A stretch of 60,000 bases of DNA, from the NCBI GenBank assembly GCA_914767715.1, contig OU612071.1, positions 10,401,493-10,461,492 of the forward strand, given 5' to 3'. The notes under the pieces are model-generated. The model was not told the DNA's origin, did not search any database, and saw only the letters and a program-made list of their open reading frames with translations. The translations under genes and the position numbers were made by a program. Of this stretch, positions 1 to 9,939 are shown one piece after another (the stretch's first letter is position 1; every line of letters starts with the position of its first letter). This DNA comes from Membranipora membranacea (Eukaryota > Bryozoa > Gymnolaemata > Cheilostomatida > Membraniporidae).

Positions 1-44
1 AGATTGGGTCAGCATGTCTCATTAGGTATTCTATGAGCATGCAC

Positions 45-886
45 CAGCGGTGTATCCATAGGAAGGGCCAGGGGGCCATGGCCCTACCACTTTTTGAAAA
101 TCTGAAAAACCCCTAAAATTGTCACAAGTGTTATGAATACACGTTGACCACGTTTATGTTTGTCAATAACAGGTGCTTGTGTTATACATTATTATAATGG
201 CAAATTTCTGCTTGTTGTGAGGATTAAAGATCATCAATAAATCTAAAACTGAATAATGTGAGCTATTCTTCTGCGCCATTTCCACCCTCAAAATATACCT
301 TTGGGCCAAACTTGATCAAAAAGTGTCGGAACATTGCATGTTCTAAATTAGTTGCAGAGAAGGATTGAGCATGTCAAAGTTCAATGTTGGCAAGTTAATG
401 GCATCCTATCCCAACAACTTACTGTGTGGTGGTCAATGGATTCAGAATTTTCATGAAACTTGCTCACACAAAAATAATTATTTAATGTATTCATGGACAA
501 TATTTTACAGACTGTAACAGTTGAGCAGGTAATTCAACATCTGGTACCTACCTCCTACAACTCCCTTGTGTTTTTATCAATCACCTTAAAACTTGACACA
601 ATTTTACTATTCATCTTCTCTCCATAATATGTTTACCAATTTTTTCAATTTTAAGCATCAATCACAGTAGGTATACGATGATGTCCCTTTCTGTTACACT
701 AAAACCCGGGGCCAATTTCTTGTCAATTTTTCTCTCAAAAAGGTCTGAATGCCTTAAAACAGCCTCTGATTTTATAATTTTTTCTGGGATGCCCCCCATA
801 CCCCCCTAGCAGAAAGGCGCTAGAGCTTCCCTCCCGCACCCTTCCCGCCTGGACTTACCTCTTCAAAACCCATGGATACAGCCCTG
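45..886. mobile_element. Non-autonomous hAT-type element, 842 bp
   Basis: The element is bounded by imperfect terminal inverted repeats: CAGCGGTGTATCCATAGG at the left, and CCCATGGATACAGCCCTG at the right. It is flanked by an identical 8-bp duplication GCATGCAC at 37-44 and 887-894. CAG-type ends with an 8-bp target duplication are typical of the hAT superfamily. I see no transposase frame inside, so it is probably non-autonomous. The exact TSD makes the boundaries firm; the family assignment is inferred from end structure only. Confidence 0.85.
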
Positions 887-1396
887 GCATGCACTAACTG
901 TAACCTCATCCACAGAAATATATTCAGGATGTTGAATATATTTGCCAGTCTGGTTACACAATACCAAAATAGAGACCACAGTAGCATTTATTTCACAGTT
1001 GTAGATCACGGGCGATGGTTTGCGGCTTGATTGAATGAGACAAGACTTTCCAGTTTGATAATTAGTTTTGGAGAGTCAGATCCAATAATGTATTTGTTCA
1101 CTTTTTTGTGGATGTTTGAACCATGGATTATATTCAAATCCCTTTTGATGGTTTCGATGTTGAATTATTTAAAGACAGCAGAAATTGTGGCAATATTTAC
1201 AACTATGCAGTTTTCATGATGAAATTTGGGGCCATGCTTTTCTTTCAAATCTTGTTTAGCTTTATTATCTTCTAACTTTTGCCTATATTGAAAAGTGTCC
1301 TGGGGTTGTTTTCCCGCAGGGGGACAGTTTACAATACTTCACCAGAAGTCCATCTTTAGCTAGGGATATACTTATTTACTTGCGTGGGGAGTAATA

Positions 1397-2078
1397 TTAA
1401 GGACAAATGTAGCCTATGTCAGCGGTTGAGAGTGTGAGACGGTTCGCAGTCCTGAGGCAGTGATTTTTGAAGTTCACAAGGAGCACTTTAGTGGTATTCA
1501 GCTGGATAAAGGAAGTAATGAAACTAAACCTAGCCTGATCTCTGACACCCTCCTTATAACCATCATCGAATGCTGACCCTACTATGAGTGATGTGGTAGT
1601 ACCATCTGTAGATTTGAGCGAGCTCCTATCGCTGATGAGAATATTTCCAGTTTCAAATCTATCCTCTGCCATGTGGTACACATTGCTTTCTGCGATGGTG
1701 TAAGTATCCATGTAGTCACCAGGAGAACTACTATAAATAATAAGAACATGAATACACATGATTCACATATTATGATAATCAGGAAAACAAGTTCCAATGT
1801 TTAGAATGCCAATAAATTCAAATGGTTTTGGAACCTAATATTCAATATTGTCCCATTCATATAACCTTAGAATCATTGCATTGTCAACTCGGCACAGCGT
1901 ATAAAGTGAAGTGGTGTCTGATTCTGATAACCCAATACTTTTGTAAATAATCACACATAACTCTTTGTTCATCTTTTTAATAATATATCAGGATATTTGT
2001 CTTCAATATAACCGAATAAACTCACCGGTCCCCAGCTGCTGCACCCAGTAATGATACAATGCAAAAGGTGAAAAACAT
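1397..2078 (-). CDS. Small secreted NHL-repeat-like protein, two exons
   Basis: Exon 1 is complement(2026..2078) and exon 2 complement(1397..1730). The join gives 128 codons plus a stop, and the donor (GTGAG) and acceptor (TTTATAG) agree in phase 2. Exon 1 encodes a hydrophobic signal peptide ending near Ala-Ala-Gly. Exon 2 resembles NHL/beta-propeller blades of invertebrate secreted proteins: a blade with ISDRSSL, a Gly-Tyr-Lys-(Glu/Asp)-Gly turn, then FIQLN and an NHCLR strand near the C-terminus. Only about one to one and a half blades are present, far fewer than the six or so of a closed propeller. The product is therefore either a truncated or degenerate family member, or a fragment with later exons lost. 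Function unknown; extracellular location is inferred from the signal peptide. Confidence 0.6.
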
Positions 2079-3630
2079 CTGGAAAAAAATTGAAAAAGAT
2101 TTACAGAATGTATAAATATACTGGTTCCTGTAGAAAGGGCATGCAAACACAAAAGTTGTTTTTTGATATTTGATGCGTAATGATGTACACCTTCAAAATT
2201 TGGATGTCATAAATATATGTTACATTTGAAAACTTTAATGATTTCAATTACAAACTCTCTTCCACCATTTTCTTTCAGTAACACAAATACCTGTACTCTC
2301 CTCATTGGAAAAAAATGTATGATGTATAAAAGAATTCTTTCTAGAGGCGAAGCAGTTATCTTTTGTTGTGTCAATCTTAATATATAAAAGTCATCTCGGT
2401 TACAAAATCATCTACAAATTCAATAGTATTCCTTTCAATAACGAAAATCTATGACCCTTTTAGGTGTATTATTTAGGATATTAGACCTGACATGTGGTGT
2501 GGAGCTGTGATATTTATACTGATAGCTATGTGGTGTAGAGTTGAGCGATGGGTTATTGGATCGTACTGTGAGGTGTTTGGAAATGATTTGTGGTGATTTT
2601 TGTACCGGAAAGTGGAGCAGTTATGTTTTGTGGAGTGAGCTGGCGTGATGTGCTGTGTAGTGGGTGGCAGTGGTTTGCTGTGATGTTTGTGATGTGAGGA
2701 TTGTGATGTATTTTTTGTTAATATACTCTCTCAAAGAAATTATTGACCACCACTCTGAGAAATAATGTTCTTCCACATAATTATATGATATAATACCCAC
2801 TCTGTAAAATATCTACCTGTTCGTAGAAAGTTTTATAAGTTTCCTATGACAATTCAACCATATCAGAAATGGCCTGCATGCCAATAAAAACAGAGATTTT
2901 TCAAAAGAAAGTTTAGTTTTTAGATTGTTTGCACCTGTCAGAAAGGGGATAACTCCTAGAATAGAATTTTTGTTGTTCCTACATTACATTAAATACAAAT
3001 TTTAGTGGGCCAAGTAAAGTTTTGCTGGATCCCCAAAAAATATTGCTACAGAATTCTAAATATTGCACCCAGGACTTATTATTGGTACTATTTTTATGTT
3101 TTGGAAATTCTGAAATGTGACATGGACCAATCAAAACAAGCACATTTTCTGGTAGTAGTCATTTTGATGCTGCTGCTATCCGGATATCAGAAGGAATAAT
3201 AATAAATAAGTGAATGAGAGGGAGAGCTCATAAAATTATCTAACCATCATTTGCGTAGCGTTGCACATGAATTATCACAAGGGCAAGTAGACCACTAAAA
3301 GTTTTTTAGTGTTACAAATTTTGCCAACGGGCAGCGGTTTGGGCACCCCTGGTTTAGTTCATCGATTTCGATGGTTTTCGCTAAAAACGTGTGAAAGAAG
3401 AACATTTTGTGCTCCATTCAATACCAACTTTACTAACCAACGCCACAATATATAGGAGTTTAGGGGAAGTCTCCGAGACTGACCAGTGTCTCGGTAGAAC
3501 CAAAGAGCGGTTGCTCCTTCGTAAGTCTGACCACATTTCAGCATCAAACACAGGCTTGGTCTCCCTTCAAGGTGTTGTCCAATTTTGTGACCACATACAT
3601 TTCAATCTTGACAATTTCACAATCGACCGT
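2079..3630. other. Non-coding interval
   Basis: No convincing exon was found. Open frames at 3005-3199 and 3391-3717 lack codon structure or splice support. A GT-rich stretch (TGTGGTG, GTGATGT variants) lies at about 2490-2720 and looks like low-complexity sequence. Confidence 0.5.
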
Positions 3631-4023
3631 TTAATGACGATTGCTCAAACGCTGCCCAGGTCGACGGTAGCAGTAAATCATTGTCAGCAAAACTTTCAAT
3701 GCTGGGCATGCCGTTGATAAAGAAATGCCACTACCATTCAAGATATTAATTAACATCAATGTTGGAAATCCATACTTGGATACTGCACGATCACAGGCAG
3801 CCATAATAAAGAAAATGCTAGACTCAATACTCAATGCTTCAATAGTGCTTTGAATGGAACAATACAAATCGGTATTAATGGAACGTAGGTGATTACCTTT
3901 GATGACTGACTTCACACGTAGTATAGTTTCTTGCCCTGCAGTAAGCCCAGTAGTGTGTGGTAGTTTGTGGAGTGGTTCCCGATGGTTATGTGCTCTAAGT
4001 GGAATGATGGGTTGTGACAGCAA
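3631..4023 (-). pseudogene. Decayed integrase/DDE transposase-like fragment
   Basis: A 130-codon open frame on the minus strand contains a segment (residues about 25-100) that resembles the integrase-like catalytic region of a group of animal DDE transposases. It shows a TAGQETILRVKS lead, SINTDLYCSIQ, then AACDRAVSKYGFP, where a strand and a conserved Tyr-Gly-Pro turn would sit. The residues after this turn do not continue with an acidic catalytic motif, and flanking frames are closed. I read it as a relic of a mobile element. Family assignment is from memory of the general pattern and is uncertain. Confidence 0.4.
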
Positions 4024-4198
4024 TCCCTGATTGAGGTTTAATGACTTTTACATTCGACCTCATCACTTAATTTATAGAGAAAACACCCTAGTGCTAATGA
4101 TGTTGAATTGGTGATATTATCTTATCATGAAATGAAAAAATATAATCATGCCCATAGTTCTAGTTCTAGAAAGCTAAATACAGTGGCCTAAAAACACT

Positions 4199-4330
4199 AT
4201 AATTGAATAATCCATGTCAGAATCAGCTCCTTTTGGATTTTCATTCGCTTGTTTACTTGCTTACTGGTGTTGCTTTGGACTAGCGTCGGACCTTTGCCTC
4301 CCCTACCATTTTTTCTAAACTGCGGCCCAG
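4199..4330. repeat. Dispersed repeat, copy 1 (related to 32650-32798)
   Basis: The segment shares TATAATTGAATAATC, then CAGCTCCTTTTGG, and an end with CCTCTCCT/CCTCCCCT and GCGGCCC/ACGGCCC, with a second copy near 32650-32798. Internal spacing differs by indels. It is probably an old non-autonomous DNA element. Possible imperfect flanks ATAATCAT and ATAATTAT are seen around this copy, but boundaries are not firm. Confidence 0.5.
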
Positions 4331-6370
4331 ATAATTATATAGTAAATAAGTTTTTGCCTGGTAAAACAATCAAGAGTGATTGTGTTACCACATGATACTA
4401 TTATGACACAAGACAAGTTCCCTATCATTGGCTCAATTTATTTGGTATTTTGTCTAAAGACAATGTTTCTGAGATAATATCAAAATGACAGGGAGCTATA
4501 CTGAGCAAATATCGAAATATTCTAATCCTTTAGAAATAAAGCAAAAAATGCCTACTCTACTTAAAGCCTCAGCCAGCCAGCAGAAATTTATATCTACAAC
4601 AATGGAAGATGTGACCTACAACAAGGTCGACGGCAACAGCACTCAAAACCCAATTCACACTCAAGAATTTGGCGATGGGCCAGATTTTGCATACTGGAAA
4701 TGTAACTGGTATCAACCTCAAAAGCACTGAATAATCTGGCACACGACTAGAAGCTTCATTAATTACTTAGTTACATATACCAAAACTCTCAATCTTATAT
4801 CAAGTGGCTAGACAATAAAGGACACACCAACGTTTTTCACATTTCAAAGTGTACATATTTCACTACTTCAACTGGACATTGAAAGTTTCATAGAACATGT
4901 CCACCTTTTTTGTGGGAACGTTTCAGGGAATGTCACCAAGTCAATCTAAGATATCTGTTAAAACTACACCATTCAACAAATAATCTTTTGGACAATATTA
5001 TAGCGTCCTGTTATAAGAGCTTACCATCAATCTTGCGTGCCACTAAGGCTGTCAATTTATTCAAAATTCATTCTTCCAAACATTATTTTTCATAGATAAC
5101 ATGATAAGTAGTTTTGTTTCTTCTTTGTTTGGGGGTAATCTTGTAGAACATTCTTTGAGAATGAAAATTATGCCAAAAAGTACTAAAAAAAACGTACTAT
5201 TGCCAATACTGACAATGCACATCCTGTTACAAGATATTTAGACCAGTTGAAGGACAGGGATGACTTCAGGTTGATAATTCAGTGTGGTACAAATCGCTAC
5301 ATATATTTTTTCATAATAAATATATTAAATTCAATTTCTTGGCCTCAGCAGAAATTGATTTGATAGGAGAATTATACACCGCTAGGCCCTATACGAAATT
5401 GAGATCATCGTAATGACACCTCGCTAGGATTATGGTTTGTCACCATGCCAACATTTGATGGATATTGCAAATATGCTTGTAAATTTTATTTGTTACTTAT
5501 TTTCTTTACATACCGGTGAGTGATTTTGATGATTGCAACTTGCAAGCATAGTCTAAAAACATTCGCTGGTCTAAATCCTGACCATCAGTATAAAGAACGG
5601 TACATATATCGATGCCGATAAAACATTCTTCAGATATCACAATATAAAAGAATGGTGGATATTCATTCATTATCACTAGTGCAATCAGCTTATAGTACAT
5701 TTTATTCAGTTTAAAACGTATCATCTAGAAATAAGGAACTATGTTGAGTCCAAGTTTCATCAAATTCTGTCAAGTATTTATTGAATTATAGATGCCTAAA
5801 GAATGTTTCATGTAGTGTTGTTAGCCGTTTAATAATCGCAGCAAAAGGATGACTAAAAACTATCTTTTAATGATATGATAGTCTTAATTTCTGGATGTGT
5901 CATATCAAACCGGCTACGATACCCGTTCCACCCCTAAATACAGTATCCATTATGCTCTGACACATTCCTTGTCTATGAATCTTTAATGTATTGTATGCCT
6001 GTTTTGCACACTAGCATATATGCTAAAGACAAGAAATTACTAAGAAAGTTTTCAATGATGCCGAGAATTTAGGGCTTGACTAAGGTGACATCGATTTATT
6101 GTTAAACAGAGAACTAAATCCATTATCATGTGCTGTTTTTCTGATGAAGATCATTTTATAGACGATTTTCTTGAACGTTGCCCTTCTGGCCGTCTTAGAC
6201 ATGTTAAATATCGCAGCTCATGGGGCAAAGACTGTTTTCTGAGACAAATGTGCATGACACTTAATGAGATTCTTTTTTAAAAAACCAAATTTCCATACAC
6301 TAGTAGCAAGCTCTGATTATGAGAAAGTGTATGCCTCCCTTTTTCGCAACATTTAATGTTTGTGATGGTA
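4331..6370. other. Mostly non-coding, with one uncertain exon and one dispersed repeat
   Basis: No gene is supported firmly. A minus-strand frame at 5514-5724 ends at a good donor (ACCG then GTATGTAAAG) and reads protein-like near its end (DGQDLDQRMFLDYACKLQ), but no partner exon was found. Its 5' part overlaps a dispersed repeat (5633-5892). A short plus frame at 6129-6281 has Cys and basic residues but no splice support. Confidence 0.4.
5633..5892. repeat. Dispersed repeat, copy 1 (pair with 23259-23530)
   Basis: About 260 bp is clearly alignable with 23259-23530, starting with CTTCAGATATCACAAT and including CAAGTTTCATCAAATTCTGT and CAAGTATTTATTGAATTATA. The second copy lies inside a hAT-type element (23105-23725). 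This copy may therefore be a fragment of the same family, although hAT ends were not found around it. Confidence 0.7.
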
Positions 6371-6373
6371 ATA

Positions 6374-6396
6374 AATCAATCAATCAATCAATCAAT
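6374..6396. repeat. (TCAA)n microsatellite
   Basis: About five tandem ATCA/TCAA units follow AATAA. Such tetranucleotide runs are common as 3' tails of non-LTR retrotransposons or SINEs; whether an element precedes it here is not shown. Confidence 0.8.
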
Positions 6397-6420
6397 ATAG
6401 CACTGAATTTGATTCTACTT

Positions 6421-6466
6421 GTTGTTGATTTACAAACAGATAGGATTTGTGCTCCTTACTTTGGAT
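6421..6466 (+). pseudogene. Relic last exon of the four-Cys peptide family
   Basis: The final segment reads Cys-Ala-Pro-Tyr-Phe-Gly-stop (TGT at 6448, TAG at 6463-6465). This matches the Cys-x-Pro-Tyr-Phe-Gly-stop end of the two copies at 8447-8492 and 9785-9830. The TTGTTG-rich polypyrimidine tract upstream is also shared, but the acceptor position reads TAC in place of TAG. The distance to the Cys is out of frame. No matching first exon was found upstream. I interpret it as a broken paralogue. Confidence 0.5.
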
Positions 6467-6799
6467 AGAGACTGATAAGTAACACAATACACTGACTAAT
6501 AACCTTACACAGTTGAATGATCTGTCTTATGTTACCATATTTGAGTTATATAAAACATGTGAATAAAGAAATTTGGTATTCATTGGAACTGATGATCTAC
6601 AACGGTAAAAACTGTTAGATGTGCTGCTAGTTTTGTGAAGAATTATACGGTAGGATAAAATACAAAAAAAAAGAATTTGATTTCTCTATTTGCAAAATAT
6701 GAGCCACAGTAGCACAAAAACTGATACTGGCAATGTCACAATGCCACATTCATGACATACAAGAATGTTCCATATGTCATTGTCACACTGCCCATGACA

Positions 6800-7085
6800 C
6801 AATGACACAATTGCAAAGACGGCAGTGGCGGCGATGGCAATTGAGGTTGCAAATGTGATGGCAAATGTGATGGCTCTGGCGACAGCGACTGAGGTGCTGA
6901 TGACATTGACAGTAGCCAGAGTTGACAATGACTGTGATAACTAGAATGGCGCTGACAGTAGCAATGTAGGTGACCATTGCGGTTGTGTTGATGGCGATGG
7001 CGACTGTGATGGCGATGGCGACTGTGCTGACGATGAATATGGCGATGGAGATGATGACGATGTGAATGGAAATGGTGTTGGAGCT
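6800..7085. repeat. Cryptic GATGGC / GCGACTG-type simple repeat
   Basis: The stretch is built from degenerate units such as GGCGATGGC, GACTGTG and GATGTTGAC-like variants. Long frames on the minus strand here (Ala/Ile/Val/Thr-rich) are an effect of this composition and should not be taken as genes. Confidence 0.7.
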
Positions 7086-7094
7086 AAATGTTTG

Positions 7095-7565
7095 GACCAA
7101 GAACTTAGATTCTCAAACAATCACTTGAAACTTGGATGATAAAATACCCACTCCCTACTCTACCCTAAAATATTTCCCTCGTTAACAAACAACAGAGACA
7201 GGGTCTTTGGTATGTCAGGTTAATCTGTGTGTTTTGGTGACATATGTTAACTACTGGCTATAAAAGGTCTATAAAAGCTGGGTATTTTTCATTAAAAGTT
7301 ATATTTCATAACCATCAAAAATATCACCTGCACTCTTTGTACCACATACCATCAAATACACAGCATCTAGGACTGATAATAATCATGGGCAACACCCGAG
7401 AAATATTGAACAGTGCTTAAATAATTGTATTTGTTTGATCCAGTGTCCATAAAATCATATCAATGATCTGTCAGACACAGACTGCACTATCGTCTTCGAT
7501 GCCCTGGCTCTGTGTATTGAAATCTTATATCAAAAGGATGTTGTTTAGGCCATTTATCATTTACA
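7095..7565 (+). pseudogene. Relic intron and possible 3' exon of a four-Cys peptide copy
   Basis: Several blocks match the intron of the copy at 7805-8492. Examples are GGATTCTCATACAATC versus AGATTCTCAAACAATC, ACAGGGTCT(C/T)TGG(C/T)ATGTCA, GTTAACTACTG, and GATGCC(T/C)TGG followed by GTATTGA. The block order is conserved (7,110 to 7,510 versus 8,085 to 8,340). At about 7540-7570 a GTTGTTTAG precedes a degraded equivalent of the last exon. No first exon survives; its place is taken by simple repeat. This is evidence for one more duplicated copy. Confidence 0.5.
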
Positions 7566-7804
7566 GGACTGTGGTATTCGAATAAGATAAATCAGATTTT
7601 ATTTTGAAATCAGAAAATTGCCATGCCATTATCTGTAGTACAAACGCTTTCTCAAAATTTAGTTAGTTAGTATTGCGTTAATATAAGACAAGCGTCACAA
7701 CTTGTGGTTAGGTACTCCAGGTTGATATCAGTTACACACCCAGTGCTTATTTACTTCAGTTTGTTATATGCTCAGCGCTTATGTCGCAAATGAGTTTAGT
7801 CAGA

Positions 7805-8492
7805 ATGAGAATCATGTTCAGATTGCTTCCCTGTGTCCTGATGATATTCATCTCAGTGATGGGCGCTGAGTATGGGCAATTTTGTCAGGTGTAGGAAGGT
7901 GCTACTATCACAGAGCTATTAGATGCTTGTGGAGAGAATCAACTATTCTATCACTGTAACACATATGCGTAAGTTAGCTCGTAAGATGTGCATGTTGAAT
8001 TGTACGAATTAAAGACCCCTTCATAAGCTTACCAGGGCTGTTGCATTCAGAAAACTGTCAGTCTCGATTATATAGACCTACAGTTTGGATTCTCATACAA
8101 TCCCCTGGAAACTTTGGATGATATAGTTCCCATTCCGTCCGCAATACTTTCAACAAATGATTCTTCTCAAACCTTTGATGACAGGGTCTCTGGCATGTCA
8201 CATATATCTGAGCGTCAAAATTCAGAGAGTAACTTTGGCAGTTTAGGGAAAAAATCAAGTGTTGGTATCTTCGTTAACTACTGACGGTATTAGCTGGATC
8301 AACAAAAGCTTTTGATGCCTTGGTACAGTTTGTATTGAGAGGACCTTGATTTGACTGTTTTGTGCAAAACTTGATTATCCACAAAGATTGATGTTGACTT
8401 CTTGCTCAATGCTATAGCTGATCCAAAGGCCTCTCTTTTGTTGTAGAGCTGCGAGTGAGACAGATGGAACATGTTTCCCTTACTTTGGCTAG
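7805..8492 (+). pseudogene. Four-Cys secreted peptide gene, copy with nonsense codon
   Basis: Exon 1 is 7805-7968 and exon 2 8447-8492, with an intact GT donor and TTGTAG acceptor in phase 2, as in the intact paralogue at 9090-9830. A 19-20 residue signal peptide is followed by a domain with the same Cys spacing. Codon 30 is TAG (7892-7894) where the paralogue has GAG. The rest of the frame stays open to a TAG stop after Pro-Tyr-Phe-Gly. The predicted mature part is acidic (about seven Asp/Glu and no Lys/Arg). It is either a recent pseudogene, a polymorphic null, or an assembly error at one base. Confidence 0.7.
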
Positions 8493-9089
8493 ACCAGTTA
8501 CTGGAAAACTGCATCAACAAATGTAATCACAATATATCACGGCTGTAGTCATTATATATCATCCCGTATTAGGTGATTTACTTTAAATAAAGATGAAAAT
8601 TTACTGTATGTTGTTGATAGTATTGAACCATTGCCGGTTCCCCGTAAATGAAGTTTGATCAGTTTACCTGCATCCGGAGTTGCTACCTCTTTACTGGTCA
8701 CCAGTGGACAAAAAGTTGTATGCCTTATAACTGATAGTATGTTATGAATGGTTGATAGAAACGAGTTTTTTTCGCCCTGCCATACTATACTGTACTATGC
8801 TACCTGTTACACTTTTCTTCGATTGTCTTTAATTACACACAATTAGGCTAAGATCTGTTATATCACAAATGGCCAAACAACGGAACACTGGTTTTAAAAG
8901 GTCATCGAAGTAGGGGAGTTGCCTTAATTGACGGAACGCACAGTCATGGCTACCATTCTACAGAGATAATCACTATGTCCTAAGGCTATCTGGCCGTCAC
9001 CATCTGCTGTATCACTTGACCAACTTATACATACACTCAGCACTGCCTTTTGTGTTAGTAACAGTTTGAAGCTTTGCAGCTTAGATAAA

Positions 9090-9830
9090 ATGAAGATCTT
9101 ATTAAGTTTGATATTTTGTTTTGTGGTGATATTCAGCTCGGTGATGGCTGCCAAGACAGGGCAAGTTTGTAAGGTGGAGAAAGGAGTTACTTTCAAGGAG
9201 CGGTTTGATGCTTGTGGAAAGAAGCAACTCTCCTTTTATTGTGAGACAAAATCCTCGTAAGTTGACCGACCTCTCATGAAGGTCCGGCTGCTGAAGCATG
9301 TTGTTCAAATTTTGTGCCTTAAAAGCAATTTGAAGAGTAATATTGTGCAAAATATTCGATAAATTTGGCAATGGATCATAATTGGTTCAAGTCCAGACCT
9401 CGTCTTGTTTTCATTTCATTGACAACCTGGTACAGCAAATAAAAGCAAAACATTTCACAAAGCTCTTAGATGCCGAAGTGGGGTAACTAGCATAGGGAAA
9501 CTAGCTAAAATATCTGGTGTTACATGTTTTCATGTATGACCTTCTACAGGATTTTGTTCGATTCGGGAAAGAATGAGTTGTTGTTTAAAATCCCTGTATT
9601 GAATCAGGGACACATTGTGTATGTCCAAGCATTGGAGACCATATTCTATAATATAACACAATATTGGACCACCACCTATAGCTTTTCAAAACAAAACTAT
9701 TTCTTCTTTTATTTATTTGTTTAAAGAGGTTTTCTAGAAAGTTTACAGATAACAGAGTAGTTATAAAGTAACTTGTTGTTTTAGAGCCAAGGGTAAAGCA
9801 GTTGGAATTTGCAAGCCTTACTTCGGATAA
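9090..9830 (+). CDS. Secreted four-cysteine peptide, two exons
   Basis: Exon 1 is 9090-9256 and exon 2 9785-9830, giving 70 residues. The start at 9090 (AAAATGAAG) places the Met directly before a classic signal peptide (KILLSLIFCFVVIFSS, cleavage near VMA-A, residues 19-21). The mature part of about 50 residues has Cys at 27, 42, 51 and 65, allowing two disulfides. It is basic (about 11 Lys/Arg against 4 Asp/Glu) and ends Pro-Tyr-Phe-Gly, where a terminal Gly could serve as an amide donor. Intron phase 2, 528 bp. I do not recognise the family. Size, charge, signal peptide and tandem duplication would suit a defence peptide, a secreted effector or a hormone-like peptide, but none is demonstrated. 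Confidence 0.75.
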
Positions 9831-9939
9831 ACTGGTAACCCGACATATCACTATAGCAACAAAGGACATCAAGGCGGTGAACACTTCACATCTCATGCAG
9901 TTGTTATCATTTATTTACTTGCTGTAACATTATTTTAAA

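Noticed and set aside
3391-3717. 108-codon plus-strand frame
   Set aside because: It partly overlaps the transposase-like frame on the other strand and has no protein-like pattern.
6686-7100. Two overlapping minus-strand frames rich in Ala, Ile, Val and Thr
   Set aside because: They arise from a degenerate GATGGC/GACTGTG simple repeat; no codon or splice support.
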